Shown here: in pieces, positions 34,013-48,558 of the stretch
Layout of the letters: the number at the start of each line of letters is the position of its first letter
Position numbering within the stretch: the stretch's first letter is position 1
Source: Adiantum capillus-veneris
Lineage: Eukaryota > Streptophyta > Polypodiopsida > Polypodiales > Pteridaceae
DNA length: 64,000 nucleotides
Direction of reading: 5' to 3'
Assembly: GCA_014529385.2 (NCBI GenBank)
Contig: CM043959.1
Coordinates: 10,690,809-10,754,808 of the forward strand
Notes under the pieces: model-generated
What the model saw: only the letters and a program-made list of their open reading frames with translations
Databases searched by the model: none
What the model was told of the DNA's origin: nothing
Program-made: the position numbers and the translations under genes

Positions 34013-36358
34013 CTAGTAAAACTGTCGTCTTACGAGTGCATAAGTTTTCTTAATTCCCGGGTGCCCTGCACTTGGACTATCACGACATTCATAAAGAATT
34101 TGGCGCCGAATGTCCGCGTCCGTCGGTACACACACTCTCCCCTTGTGGAGTAGGTACCCATCATCTATGGAAAAATTCTTCCATCTTTGCAGTTCGTCAC
34201 TCGAAAGAGGAGAACTAGGTGTGGAGGAAACAAAACCAATACCAACATTGGAGTGAGAAGGATCCCTCTTTCTAACATAGCTCCACACCTTGGAGTATGC
34301 AGTATCATGCTCGCACTTACCTTTGAGAGATTCCAAAAACTCACTCCGCAATTCCATGAAAAGGAGAGAGTTGATCTCTGTCATTCGGCTGAGAGCATCA
34401 GCCACTACATTGTACCGCCCTTTGTGATATCGTAGCTTGGCATCATACTCCTGAAGAATCTCAACCCACCTGGCCTTGCGACCCTTCAAATCACTTTGTT
34501 GGGTGAACCACTTCATACTTTCATGGTCAAACACAATCTCGAACTGTGCACCATACAAATAATGTCGCCATGTCTTTAAAGCAGACACGATTGCATAGAG
34601 CTCTCGTTCGTAAGCAGAGTAATTCTATTGTGCTGAATCCAGCTTCTTGCTTTCAAATGCAATCGGCCTTCCCTCCTGCAGAAGGACTGCTCCAATCGCA
34701 CGATTACTAGCATCCGTTTCCAAAACGAATGGCTTTAAGGGATCCACAATAGCCAAAACAAGAGCTGTGGCTAATGTGTCCTTAAGTTTGTCAAAACTTT
34801 GCTATTGTTCTAATCCCCACTGAAAAGTCTTGCCCTTGGCTTTCAGCTGATCTGTCATGGGAACAGCAATATGGGCATAGTTTTTAACGAATCAACGATA
34901 AAAACCTGTGAAGCCTAAAAAAATCTGGAGCTCTTCCAAATTGTTGGGAGAGGGCCACCTCCGAATGGCATCCACCTTGGATTGATCCATGTATAACCCT
35001 GCAGCCGAAATAACATGCCCCAAGTAGTGAATTTCCTCCTTGAGGAAATCACATTTGGATTCCTTGGCATATAACTAATTTTGGCGTAACAAATAAAACA
35101 CTTGTTTCAAATGTACTAAGTGCTCTTCCTCAGATGCACTATATACAAGAATGTCATCGAGGAAAACGATAACAAACTTTTCCAAGTATGGTCTCAAGAC
35201 ACTATCCATGAGTGTCATGAACGTAGCTGGAGCATTGGTTAACCCAAAGGGCATTACCAAAAACTCATAATGTCCAAACCTTGTTCGGAACGCTGTTTTG
35301 GGTATATCCGCAAGCCTGATGCGTACTTGATGATACCCAGATCTTAAATCAATCTTTGAAAATATACGAGTGTGGGTGAGTTTATCAAACAGCTCATCCA
35401 CTCGTGGCAATGGGTATTTGTTCTTAACAGTAACCGCATTTAATCCACGGTAATCTACGCACATGCACATACTACCGTCCTTTTTCTTCACCAAGAGAAT
35501 GGGAGAGGCCCATGGTGAAGAACTTGGTTGAATAAACCCTCGACTGAGATAGTCAGCAAGCTGACGTTCCACCTCAGCAGCCTCCGAATGACTCATTCGA
35601 TAAGGCGGTTTACTCACTGGCTTACTACCTGCAACTACGTCTATGCCATGTTGCACAGAACATGTCGGCGGTAGCCCTCGTGGCAAATCATCTGGGAAAA
35701 CATCCTTGAATTCCCTTAAAAGTTCCTTTAATTCATTAGCAACATTTGCTTGTTTTGAATTAGTAGACATAGCTGGAAGAGGAGAGAGAGAAGAATGCGG
35801 CGTTGAGGAAGTTTTATTCAAAACTTTATCATCATTAAGAACATCATCCACATTGGAAATAAAATGGCACAGTGAGTAACAAAAAAAGAGTTCTTCTATT
35901 GCATCATCAGAAGCGAGCTTCATAAGCTCAGCTGTACAAATAAGTGGTGAGGAAGGTACATCCTTCTCCCTCAACAGCAGCACGTGCACACCATTGGATT
36001 CGAACATTAGACTATTATGCTCATAGCTACGTCTAAGGGATGATCCTAAACTATGCAACCATTCACGACTAAGAACCACATCCGCCCTCTCCATATTCAT
36101 GACTTGGAAATCCAAAGAGGTACGGTATCCTTGAATTTCCAGAGGTACATCTTTAACCTGAGTTTCCCATATCTCAGCATCATGGCCGTTAATCATTGCT
36201 ACCTTGTAGCGATGGGAACTCGGGGTTTGGGGCAATTTGAGTCGTTTCACCAATTTATAATTGATGAAATTGTGCGACGCACCATCATCTACCAAGATCC
36301 GCACCCTGTGCCCTTGGATAGAGCCATGCATACGCCCCAACTCATGTGGTCCGAAAGT
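34013..36358 (-). pseudogene. pol: Protease, reverse transcriptase and RNase H of the compact chromovirus
   Basis: The frame opens after a TAG at 36359 with the protease ([20 protein letters not shown] in place of DSG/DTG). RT follows ([47 protein letters not shown] with the catalytic DD). RNase H ([42 protein letters not shown]) and the first half of the integrase finger (GHPGIKKTYA) complete it. In-frame stops lie at 35075, 34892, 34802, 34625 and 34013. Reading remains in one frame throughout. Confidence 0.92.
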
Positions 36359-37621
36359 CTACTGCCACATGGAGGCCGTGATACAGCACTCATGCACCGC
36401 CTCGGTGTGTGTTACTTCCACATTAGCATACTGGGAAGAGGACTCAAGAGGTAAAAGCTGCACCATGTGCACTGCTTTTTCCTTTCCCTTGTCTTGAGCA
36501 GCAGATTTTCCCTTGGGACAATCCTTTTTGCTATGTCCAGTTCCCAAACATTTAAAGCACAACTTTTCTCTTTTGGCTTTCTCAAACTCTTCCGTTGAGA
36601 GAGGGCCTCTAGACCCCTTGGGCTTTTTGGAGGTCTCTGATGCAGTAGAGACATTTTTTCTTTTATGATGCACATGCTGTGGACGTGTTGAAACAGGTGT
36701 AGTGCCATGCACATGCGAACTATGCAATGCCCGATCATCGGCGTCATCATGGATGTGAGCTTGCACTATTGCGTCCTCAAGTGTTTGTGGATCCTGGGTT
36801 TTAACGTGCTTCTTAAGCTCGGGAGTTAACCCACGGATGAACCCACGCACCTGCTGAAAGGTATCCATCCCTTCCAGCTTGAGGATCACATCCCGATAAT
36901 GGGAAACATATTCTAATAATGTTTTATGCTGGCGCATAGAACATTTGTCCCAGGTGGTCCAATTTCTATCCTTCTCATTGGTAGGTAGAAATTCCTTCCT
37001 GAAGACAATCTCAAAAGCTGCTCAAGTCTGTGGTAGCATGCCCTTCTCCTTGAGAGACATCCACCATTTGTAGGCCTTGCCATCCAAAGTCAGACTTGTC
37101 ACCAGCGCCTTGGCCGCATCCGGGGTACGTCTAAGGTCATGAATACCATCCCACTTACTGAGAAAAATATTCACGGTGTCCTTGTTTCACTCACGCTCTT
37201 CTCCTCGAAAAATTGGTGGCTTTGTATTTTTCAACAAATCGTCCACCTCTTTTTGGGTCAGAGAGTGCAGCGGTCCCGGAGGAGGGCCTTGCCCAGCAGT
37301 TGGCCCTTGGCCTGGTGTGGAGCCGTGCTCCTGAATTGGCTGACTAGCAGGGCCCGTGGCCTGCTGTCGCATATGCAACTTAATCAAATCGGATAATGCT
37401 GTGACATTCTGATTTAATTGTGCAAAATTCGTTTCAAGCACAGTCATGCGTGTTTGCAATGCACGGAAATCTTGCATGTCCAGCAACTCATACGCATCGT
37501 CTGTTGCCGTTGGGGCACGATTACTCTCCGTGAGAGGAACCGTCCGCGTGGCATCGACAGACGAAACGGGTGCGGACTGCTCGAAATCAAATGCATGATG
37601 CATATCTATGTCCGAATCCAT
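36359..37621 (-). pseudogene. gag: Gag of the compact chromovirus
   Basis: The likely start is ATG 37621 (MDSDIDMHHAFDFEQ). A Pro/Gly/Gln-rich linker precedes the gag core (KPPIFRGEERE, then FLSKWDGIHDLRR, AYKWWMSLKEKG). A second block (LLEYVSHYRDVILKLEGMD, VRGFIRGLTPELKKHV) leads to a Lys-rich region and one CCHC knuckle (CFKCLGTGHSKKDC). In-frame stops lie at 37187 (TGA), 37022 (TGA, where Trp is expected) and 36359 (TAG, at the gag-protease boundary). Confidence 0.88.
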
Positions 37622-38503
37622 GTTGTGGACGTACTGTGCAAGAAAAGAAAGAAGAATACCTGAATTCCAACGAGCTCGTAGCAGGTTGCTATAATTAACC
37701 GTATAATTACGCCTTGGATGGGAAAAAACGCTGAATTTGAAAGCGAACGGCAATCCAAAACGAAGAGTAGCTTGAAAATAATGATCAAGTCTGCAGCCGA
37801 TGATGCTTTTGAAAGCCTCGATCAAGTTGGAGTTGCAACGAGCGAGGTTGCATCGTATGCACTACGCCAGAGGAACTGAAAATTTTCCAACAACTGGTGC
37901 AGCCGATGATAAGCTCGAGAACACGAAGCAAGGTACCTTCACCACCGAGTTGGCGTGCATCGTATGCAAGAAACCAAAACCGGGAAATGTGCAACCAAGC
38001 TTTGGCGTGTCGAAATTTGAGAAGCCGAGTTGCAGCAAATGCGAGCTGTAAAATATGCAGTACCACAGCCGTTGTGTGTTGTGTGTGCCCACCGATGCGG
38101 AGACAAGTCCCTTAGAGCAACGGAATTGGCAAGGTATGGCCCTTGTTCAAAACCCACTAGGGTTTTCCGGGTGTGAACGGCCTACCCTTAAGGGGTTTTG
38201 TAAAACAAAAACCGGAAGAATCTCTGCTGCAGACGACGGCCGCCTGCGCCATTCTTCTTGAAGCTCTACCTCGTGATGTCGAGGTCTGTTGAGGCCGGGC
38301 CAGAGACGAAACTTGCAGCCCTTCAGCTTGCGCTCCCACTGAGCCCAACCATAACCGGTTTGATGCACGTCGTCAGACACCTTCGTCCCCGACTAGGGGT
38401 TGCTGCACACGAAACGGCTTCGACCTCCTCTCTTCCTCCCTCTGTTGGTTGTGCATGCAACATGCAGCCCCAAAAGCAAAAACGTGCCTCAGTTCTATGT
38501 TTA
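37622..38503 (-). other. 5' leader of the compact chromovirus
   Basis: About 880 bp between the PBS and the gag ATG. Open frames on both strands lack recognisable motifs. Confidence 0.6.
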
Positions 38504-38515
38504 GCTCTGATACCA
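38504..38515 (-). other. Primer binding site (tRNA-iMet)
   Basis: The minus strand reads TTTACA, C, TGGTATCAGAGC: the exact plant initiator-Met PBS one base after the LTR. Confidence 0.95.
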
Positions 38516-38516
38516 G

Positions 38517-38658
38517 TGTAAACACCAAGGGACTGCCATGTCCTGGTCCATCCGCCCAACCTCCCTTTAATAGGCTCCTAGCCCCTTTCGGACCCCTTCC
38601 CACTGGCAGCCGGCCCTTGGCCGAGTCCGTGACCCCTTGGTTTGGCCCTTGGCTGACA
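38517..38658 (-). repeat. 5' LTR (142 bp)
   Basis: Differs from 32664-32806 by a single missing C near its U3 end. Confidence 0.95.
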
Positions 38659-38663
38659 CTGAG

Positions 38664-39628
38664 GCAAATTTTGAACTACCTATATCCAAGAATGAATGCA
38701 CAACCTAGTTGTTTCTACCCTTTTGTATATGTTTTTCTTTAACGTTCTGCCAAATATCCACATTGAGATAGTGGCATACCCCACCTTAACACTTTTGTGT
38801 ACTTCCTTTGAATCCTTCCACATGGTCCAAGAGGGATCTTTCTTCCTACAAACTGATCTCACCATAGTCTCTCTCTCCCCCACCTATGAAGTGATGCTTC
38901 CTCTTATGTTCGTTTCACAATAGGGTGGCAAAATGTGAGCCCCAAAATTATTATTTTTTGGATGAACACACATATTGTACACTCTTCTGCCATCCTAGAA
39001 TTCACACAGCAAGGTGGAGCATCTCTTCCTTTGGAATTTGTTGCCTTGGCATTTATCTAGACCATAAATAAAAGGTAGAATTTGATTAGGTCAGGTGGAC
39101 AAGATTTCCTTCGTGGAGGATGTAAGTGGTTATGGGCGAGGGGTCAGAAGAAAAACCTTAAATTTCTTATGTAGGGTTTGCATTTTTTGACCTACATAAG
39201 GCCTTAGAGGGGGGATAGGATCACTTCTCAGAGAATTTCTAGACCCTTGAACTATCATGATGCCATGTGGGGGTTAATATGAAGGTCAATTTTCAAAGTG
39301 CTTTGTTGTGAAAAAAGTCTAGAGCCGCCTTGTCATGGCCATGTTGTGCATACCCAATAATCAACAGATTCCAGAGACATCTCAGGGTTGCCTCTAGTTG
39401 CATCCATATAAGATAGTCAAGAGACTTATTGTCACATCCACTTTGGGCACAACCTATATTCAACACAAAGAACTCATTGGCGAGTTTCCCTCTTGTTGCA
39501 TCTAGAAAAAATGGTCGGGATGTTGGGTTATTAAAAACATTTCGAGCATTAACCTTGAATCAATGCATTCCTACATGAAGTGCCATCCAAGGTAGGAAAC
39601 TCGTTTAAAGCGGCGGCCCGGGTGGGGG

Positions 39629-39672
<44 letters not shown>

Positions 39673-41110
39673 GACAACATTATTTTTGGTTGTAGAATCT
39701 TCACACAAGAAGGTACTAGTGGACAAGATTATGCACTAGTGGAGAAAGGTTGATACCAAGGGGCAGGCAGTGTAGGGTAAGAGGCTACACAATTGGATGT
39801 GGAGACTCCATCAAGAAGGGCATACAATGAGCAGCAACTATGGGGGTTTCAAGGACTGGTTCAAAGTGGTTGTGGACCCCAGCAAAAGGGCAAGTTGGCT
39901 TAAATGGATCATTGATGTGAGGATTGGAATGCCTTAAATGGATGGTAGTAGTACAGCATCTTCAAGAGGATGTAGGCATGGCTGCACCAACAACAAGTTG
40001 GGGACAATTGATCACACCAGACCATAGGTGTTAACTTTTTCTTGGCAACTCCACACAAAGGGAGACCAATTCTCGACAATATCTTAGTCACCTTGCAAGT
40101 TCTTTTGACATGTGGTCATTGTTTTCACGCCTCATCCCTCCACCACATATAACTAGTCCTTCTGTTTGTTAACAATGTTGCTATAGGTGGGCACCCATGC
40201 AAGTGAATTGCAATTCCATAACAAACCGATGTCTATTCAAACTCATATTGAATCTCTAGCCTCGCTTTCCTATGGGGAAACAAAGTTGACGGTTTTCCTT
40301 GCCCTGTAAGACCCCTGTACATGCAGGCACGTGGATATATGAATTGCTGAGTTGGAACCAATGAGAAGGAGTATCAGCACTCTCACCTGTCACACAGGGC
40401 CGACGGTCATTAGCTTCCTATTCAAGATCGCTGCTAGATTGTGTCCAGCAACAAAGAGAACACGTCCAACCTCCCAGCTCAACCCAAGCTCTACGTATAG
40501 AAAATTTAGCCAATTGCTTTCTTTACCAGCTCTCTTGCAGAATCAATTTCTGCACATAAGATGTGCATTGTGTGACAGGAATGCGTTCGATTGCAAAAGT
40601 TCAAGAAACTGGAGAATGTGATCCAAAAATAGGATGACTAGCACCCGCATACATTTGGGATATTAGATACATTATTGTTGTCCCTACATCTGCAATAAGG
40701 TGGGGATGACTCTTGCCTTCTTCTGACAAGCACATAGCAGCTACTACAAGAGCTTGATACAGTCCTCGTGAAGTAGGGTACCTCTTGTGAAGTAGCGGAT
40801 CTGCCATGAGGCTCTTTGAGTGGTGGCTATAAACACTAAGTTTCATGTTAGAAGATCAATGTCTGCAAGAGGGGCTTTCATGGATTCAACCATGGCATGA
40901 TCCTCAATAGCAATTTTCCCAAGGAAGGCCGCAATGAGGTGGTCAACAATCATGAGTGGCTGTCATGTGTGTGTGGAAGGGCGCCAGCCTTGCAATGCAT
41001 GGCTCCGCCAAAGGAGAGTGTCCATGGAGCTTCCTCATCGTCCGCACGGCAGGAACGAAGCTCCCCTTCAAAAGATTTAGAGATAAGAGGTGGGTCGCAG
41101 GCATTTTGCC
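38664..41110. other. Noncoding sequence, no gene recognised
   Basis: Short open frames only. A long (GA)n run lies at 39631-39668. Nothing pairs with the LTRs elsewhere. Confidence 0.4.
39631..39668. repeat. (GA)n microsatellite
   Basis: About 19 uninterrupted GA units, preceded by a G-rich tract (GGTGGGGGGG). Confidence 0.95.
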
Positions 41111-41469
41111 AAAAAAAAGGGGGAGTTGAGCTCTCCCATCATACGCGGGGGCGTGGATGATAAGGGACATTTGCTTCCCTTTTTTTAAGTCTAACTTAAA
41201 GGAATGATCAAGTAGGTAATTGCTTTAAGAAGATCTATTGAGAAAAAGATGAGGGCAGGAGAGCTCTCTTATCACTTCCATGCAAGTGGACCATGGGCTC
41301 CCTCTTTTTTTGGCTCATCACTAGCCACATTTTCCCCAAAAAAATGGGGGATTTAAAGCTCTCCCATCGTCCATGTTCACGCAGATGATGAGGGAGCTCT
41401 GACTTCCTTTTTTTCCAATGGAGTAAAATTACTTTGGCACAATGGCCCGAATCAAGCTCTTAAAATAGA

Positions 41470-41509
<40 letters not shown>

Positions 41510-42020
41510 AGGAGGTTTATGCGAAAGAAAAGTGGGTAGAAACCCCCTTGTTGTCCATGTGTAGAACTCCTATTCCCTTTTTGGCCTTAATGGACCTCTT
41601 AAGACAACAAATCAGCAGATTGTTTGCAAAGAGTAGCTGTTAGGATAGTGACTGTAAAAGAGAATTCTGCAAAAAAATAGAGGCGGTGGGAGCACTCTGA
41701 TTATTCGCCTACACGTCGATGATGAGGGAGCTCCTAGTCCCTTTTTCCCTAATGGATCTCTTGGTACTCTTACTCCTCCTTTTTTTGTGATTTTATTTTG
41801 TGCACAAATGCTCAAATCAGGAGAAATGTATCAAAAACAACGTCACACAAAACGGAGACCTGGCTTCTGCCCCCCCCATCGCAAATTTGTGAAAATTTTC
41901 TCAAAGCTGCTTAATATCCTTTCTTCCATATCTCACAAAATGGGGGCTGGGAGCCTCCCCATCATCCATGCATGCACGGACAATTAGGAAGCTCTCAAAT
42001 GCCTCTTTTTGGCCTTTGTT
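41110..42020. repeat. Degenerate repeat series with inverted GAGCTC-type arms
   Basis: Variants of GGGAGAGCTCTCCCATCATCC, a short spacer, ATGATGAGGGAGCTC, then a T-rich CCCTTTTT tail recur near 41,120, 41,260, 41,350, 41,510, 41,685 and 41,940. Spacing is irregular (90-260 bp). Each unit could fold into an imperfect hairpin. A (CA)n run interrupts it at 41473-41506. Confidence 0.5.
41473..41506. repeat. (CA)n microsatellite
   Basis: About 17 CA units. Confidence 0.95.
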
Positions 42021-44127
<2,107 letters not shown>

Positions 44128-44445
44128 ATGTGTGTAGTGAAAGTGTTGGATTGGGTTTTATCAAAGTGTGTTTCACGCAAGAAACCAGAGCAACAGAAGA
44201 AGAAGAATACCAAGGTTCGCTTGAAAATCCGGTGCCCTCGCCTATTGTCAGAGCAACTAGTGCTTAGGCCACCACAGAAACTATGCCGCAAAAGTTTCCA
44301 CCCCAAAGTCAAACAAAGAGTAATCAAGGTAATACCTGGCAACCCGGTTTCTAAAGAAAGAGAGGCCAAGAGGAGGAAAAGAATGAGGGAGATGGAAAAG
44401 AAAGAGGCGGCTGAGAAGGAAGCAAAGGAGCAAGAAACTTGTTGA
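44128..44445 (+). CDS. Hypothetical Lys/Arg-rich 105-residue ORF
   Basis: It begins with an ATG and ends in a coiled-coil-like charged tail (KEREAKRRKRMREMEKKEAA). The middle is basic with a few hydrophobics. No family is recognised and no neighbours support it. Purine-rich DNA easily yields such frames, so it may be chance. Confidence 0.2.
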   Translation: MCVVKVLDWVLSKCVSRKKPEQQKKKNTKVRLKIRCPRLLSEQLVLRPPQKLCRKSFHPKVKQRVIKVIPGNPVSKEREAKRRKRMREMEKKEAAEKEAKEQETC

Positions 44446-45059
44446 GGAAAGAAAGAGGGATGATCTAGCAGAAGGATATGTTGCAGATCTTTAGCTTTAG
44501 CTAGAGGTGTTTAGTGAGGCCCATGGAGGAATGGAGAACATCAGCTTGAGAAGAATGCAACCCTCAAGAATGCACTAAGCTTAAGGAGGGAAAGGAGGTT
44601 CAAACTTTTGCTACGGAGCTAGCTTTTGGGAGGGAAAATTGAAAGGAAGGAAAGAGAAGAAACTTGCAAGGTGAAGTGAAGATAAGTGAGAGATGGTACA
44701 GTAGAGAGAGAGAGGGAGGGAATGATCAGCACATTTTTGAAGGGAACCCCTTTTAAGAGAGAGGGGGGGAGAAATTGGCAGCACACTAGAGAGAGAAAGG
44801 ATTGATTTTTACTCAACTAATTAGAGAAAAGTTTAGTTTTTTGAATTTAAAAGAGATTTTCTCTTTATATTTTATAAAAAAGTACAAGTTTGACCACTTA
44901 CTTTTAGGCCCATCCATACCCACCATTTCAGTCTATATGGCATCCACCCATTTGCCCCTTCCATAATCTCCTTTTTCATCCTATGGCAAATAAAGAGGCC
45001 CCCTTAGACCCCATTCCTTTCCTAATGAGTTTTTTTCATCAAAATGGAAGTTATGAGAA
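44446..45059. other. Noncoding, purine-rich then AT-rich
   Basis: GA-rich sequence to about 44.8 kb, then AT-rich. No gene recognised. Confidence 0.4.
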
Positions 45060-46145
45060 GAGGTGACTTTTTTAATCCACCTAGGTTTATTTACTAGAGA
45101 GATATAGGTAAAACCTTTCAAACTAGCATTTTTAAATGCTATCCTAATCATTTCCTTAGAACATTCTTCAATCCATCTTCACCACATTAAGGGGTATGTT
45201 CTCGTAACATCAAATGCTATCTACAGATCCAAGGTAAAAAATCTGACCGGGGAAGTTGAGAGTGACATCGATGAAGTCTTTAACCAGCCAAAGGGGGTTA
45301 ATATGCACTTTAAGAAAATTTGAGCCAAGTTTTTGTTTGATAGCACAAACTGTCTCAACCCAAACTAATAAGGTGATTAGTAATTTTATTAGTAACCTCA
45401 TAAGGAGAGAGGTTAAGTGGAGTAAATTATTCACTAGATAGGTGAGAGTGAGCTGCTTTCCATGCAAGGTTTTTGCAAATAAGAGTGGGGGTGTTGGCAT
45501 TTTTATCTAGACCAACAATAAACCAATTTAGTGGGAGTTTTTGAAATTTCAATCCTAATTCTGGGGTAATCCAAGAGCCCTTTGTAGATAGACAATTTTG
45601 TGGTACGAGAGAGAACTTTTGAAAGAAACAATGATAAACTAAATTGCTTAAGTCTAGTAGGACTTTCTTCTCCATTTGGAGAGCATTGACTAGGTTAGAT
45701 AGGCAGCTAAGTAAAGCTAAAATTGCCAAGTGTGGGTTTTTAGAAATAGGGAGGTGGTTCAATCCTTTTGCCAAAAGACTCTGTATGGTGCAGTCATTAA
45801 TCACACTTAGGTCACAAGTACAAACATGTTTGCCTAGCTCACCAAAGTCCTTACAAAAGTGTTGTAATTAGTACAAGCACGATCAAGGATATCACCATGT
45901 CTAAGAAAATCATTGTTGTAGACAAGATTTTTAATTGGTTGTTGTTGATAACTCCAACCGACTACAACATTGTCTACTAGTTTATGGTTACCAAAAAGTA
46001 AGTCAAAGTACTCACAAAATATTGCCTTTGGGGAAAACCAATCCAAAAGTTTGTTTTGGAATAGACAATGTATGTAGATAAGTTTTGATGCCGAGGACGT
46101 CTTCGGGAGCTGCTTCCTTCCACAAGGCCCAAAAAGTACCTGCAA
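45060..46145 (-). pseudogene. Decayed reverse transcriptase-like ORF, possibly Penelope-like
   Basis: Read right to left, open blocks give, in order, SLLAKGLNHLPIS, which resembles the SKGLNF-P motif of Penelope-like elements. KLPLNWFIVGLDKNANTPTL follows, like their conserved DKN segment. Then comes GSVDSI-stop-CYENIPLNV, like the RT palm motif with Asp followed by a Y-x-NIP signature. A final block reads RIAFKNASLKGFTYISLVNK. At least two frame changes and several stops break the series. No flanking repeat or endonuclease was seen. The order of three motifs is suggestive, not conclusive. Another non-LTR RT lineage is the main alternative. Confidence 0.4.
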
Positions 46146-46698
46146 AGTATAGAAGGCTACAAGTCAAGGAGATGGCGGATGGGAGTCACTCTGCTATAAA
46201 AGTATAGGCAATTAAGCAATATATTGTGAGATCAAGGCTATCCCATCTTTGTCAACTTTCTCTAAAAAGGCCAAGATTTTGACCCAATCATTAAAAGACA
46301 GCATATGTAAAATAGAGGATTTTTAATCTAAAGCCAAGGTTGATTAATAGATCAATTTTGATGCTTCCAAACTATTAATACATCTTAAGACAAGGGAAGC
46401 TACTACTGAAAGGGGTTCAGAGGATAGTTATAGGCCTTGAGAAAGGGCAAGGGCCTATAACAAACAACATGTAAGATTAGAAAGACATTACTTAGGATAG
46501 GGAGCAACAAAGTTTTAGGCCTTTCTGGCAAGAAAAGGTCTAGTTCTAAGGGTAGGGGGTTTTTTTGGAGGGTGGTCCTTTATTTACAATCTGATTTGCT
46601 CTAAAAATTTTCCATTCTTCTCTGAGTCTTGGATAACTCTCATACAAGCTGTCAATTTGTAATGTAAGTGTTCCTAAAAGAATGTATATACATCAAGG
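46146..46698. other. Noncoding, no gene recognised
   Basis: AT-rich sequence; it may be the 5' part of the decayed RT element. Confidence 0.35.
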
Positions 46699-47340
46699 TT
46701 AGTAATTTTGGATATCCATGCAACCTTTAAACCGGCCAAGTCCAAGAACTATGATAGCGAAGAGCATGAATCCAAAATTATAGTCTAAGAGGGACCACCA
46801 AGCACCAACCAACCTCAAAACAGGATTTATTGATAGTGGGTCCAACTTAGCTCTATAATCCCAATTAGTCTCTAAAGCTTGTGTTCTAGCTTTCCCAAAC
46901 AAAACCTGGGAAAGCCTTGTGAGTAGGACATGTGTGTAGATGTTTTACTTAAATACATAAGCACAAAAGAACCATAAAGTTCAAAAGACAGCTGGTTTTA
47001 GACAAGTGACTAGGGGAAGCACAAAAACAACTCATCCTTAGAATTATCTTTGTACATTGCAATAAGATTGAGGTCTCATTCTAGTAACAGAGTAAAAAGG
47101 AACATTTGTACTGTCCCGTTCAAAAAGTGGGACTAGTTTGATATATGAAGGATGGACTACAGTAAATCCAAAGAGATTCCAAGAAAGGATAGAGTCCTCA
47201 CATGAATCCATTCAAACAAGACAACAGATATGCTAGGCTTGAATGCGTTTTATAGGTGTCAATGGACTGTATCAATTCTATCCTTGTCCAACTTACACAG
47301 TTTTTAACCTAAACCATCGTCCAAAGTAATCATGAATTTT
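46699..47340. repeat. Dispersed repeat, copy A (uninterrupted)
   Basis: Its left part (46699-46925) matches 48345-48558, and its right part (about 46925-47340) matches 55322-55710. It is a diverged copy of a repeat into which the 48.6-55.3-kb element inserted. Shared landmarks include GATAGTGGGTCCAAC and CAAAAACAACTCA. Confidence 0.7.
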
Positions 47341-48344
47341 AGTTTTGCCAAGTAAAAAGGTGTGTTTTTGTTCTTTTTAAGTCATTTTACTACTTGTCAT
47401 CAAAAAGGTCATCACTCCTTTAAGATGGAAGCAAATTATTTTAGTTTTTATAGATAAGGTTATTATATAAAGCTTGATTTTTTTAAGCCTTACATAGCAT
47501 ATTAACATACATATCATTCTGATCTGAAGGCCACCACCCCTTCCAATCCAAGTGTTTTATTCCCAATTTCAGGCCCAAATTATTTTGTACCTTTACATCA
47601 GTCCTAAGATACTGTATGAATTTTCAAATCGCAGTGAAATTAGTCCAATAAATTATCAATACTGATCAAGTGTTTGTGGTCTCATTCTAAAAAATCTAAC
47701 TCGGTAGCCCCTTCCTACTGTACCAAACAAGACTTGCATTATATGTGAGAAAAAATGCACTTTTAGCATGTTCTAAACAAAACACCAGCCTGCAGATATT
47801 TCAAAAACCATCCCCAAGGGCCTAAAAACGCGGCCTTATTTCTTTATATAAGACAAACAACCCTAAGAATGTGGCATATTAACCAGTCCATTGTGCAGCA
47901 TGGTCAAAATAGCGACACTAGTATGCAAACCACCCGACGGAAAACAAATAATGCAACTAGAGCCATTTGGGTTGGGTGTACTACAGCTTAACTCGAAAAA
48001 CTAGTGCAAAGTTCCACTACCTTGCCTATCAAAGCCAGGGGTATCCCATTCTTAAACCCCCCTTTTTTCTACCACAAACTTGGGCGAGCCCCTTTTCTTA
48101 GAAAAAACCGTATCAAGACAGCTGATCAACATTAAAAACTAATAATGTGGTTATTAGCATAAAAACGCCATTTGTTTTGTTAGCCAGTAGATTTAGAGTA
48201 TTATGGATGTCGTTCATAGTCAGTCGTAGAACTTTTCCATGCTTTAATTAGTTTCTATGGATAGTCCTCAAACGAACCGTCTATCCAAGAGTAGTTCTTT
48301 ATAGGTAAAATGTGCTTGAAATCATAAGAATCAAAATAATTACA
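47341..48344. other. Noncoding, no gene recognised
   Basis: AT-rich, stops in all frames. Confidence 0.4.
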
Positions 48345-48558
48345 CAAGGATATTAACCTGCAGCTCAAAACCAGCAGAGTCAAAGACTACAATAGCTATG
48401 AGCAAGAATCCAATCTATAGACAAGGAAAGACCACCTAACACATGTCAACCTAACAAGGAATTATAGATAGTGGGTCCAACAAAGCCTATAGGAAAAAAT
48501 CTCCAAAGCCAACGTCGTGGTTTCCCAGCTTTCTAGGAGAACCTTGTGTTTAGGACGT
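48345..48558. repeat. Dispersed repeat, copy B left part
   Basis: Matches 46699-46925. It continues after the inserted element at 55322. Confidence 0.65.

Larger units (their letters stand above)
32664..38658 (-). mobile_element. Compact young Ty3/gypsy chromovirus, minus strand
   Basis: This 5,995-bp element has 143/142-bp LTRs that differ by one indel. Target duplication CTGAG lies at 32659-32663 and 38659-38663. PBS and PPT are present. A single gag-pro-RT-RNase H-integrase-chromodomain frame runs from 37621 to 32807 with eight in-frame stops and no frameshift. Short LTRs plus a chromodomain suggest the Reina-type group of plant chromoviruses; that placement is tentative. Confidence 0.95.
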
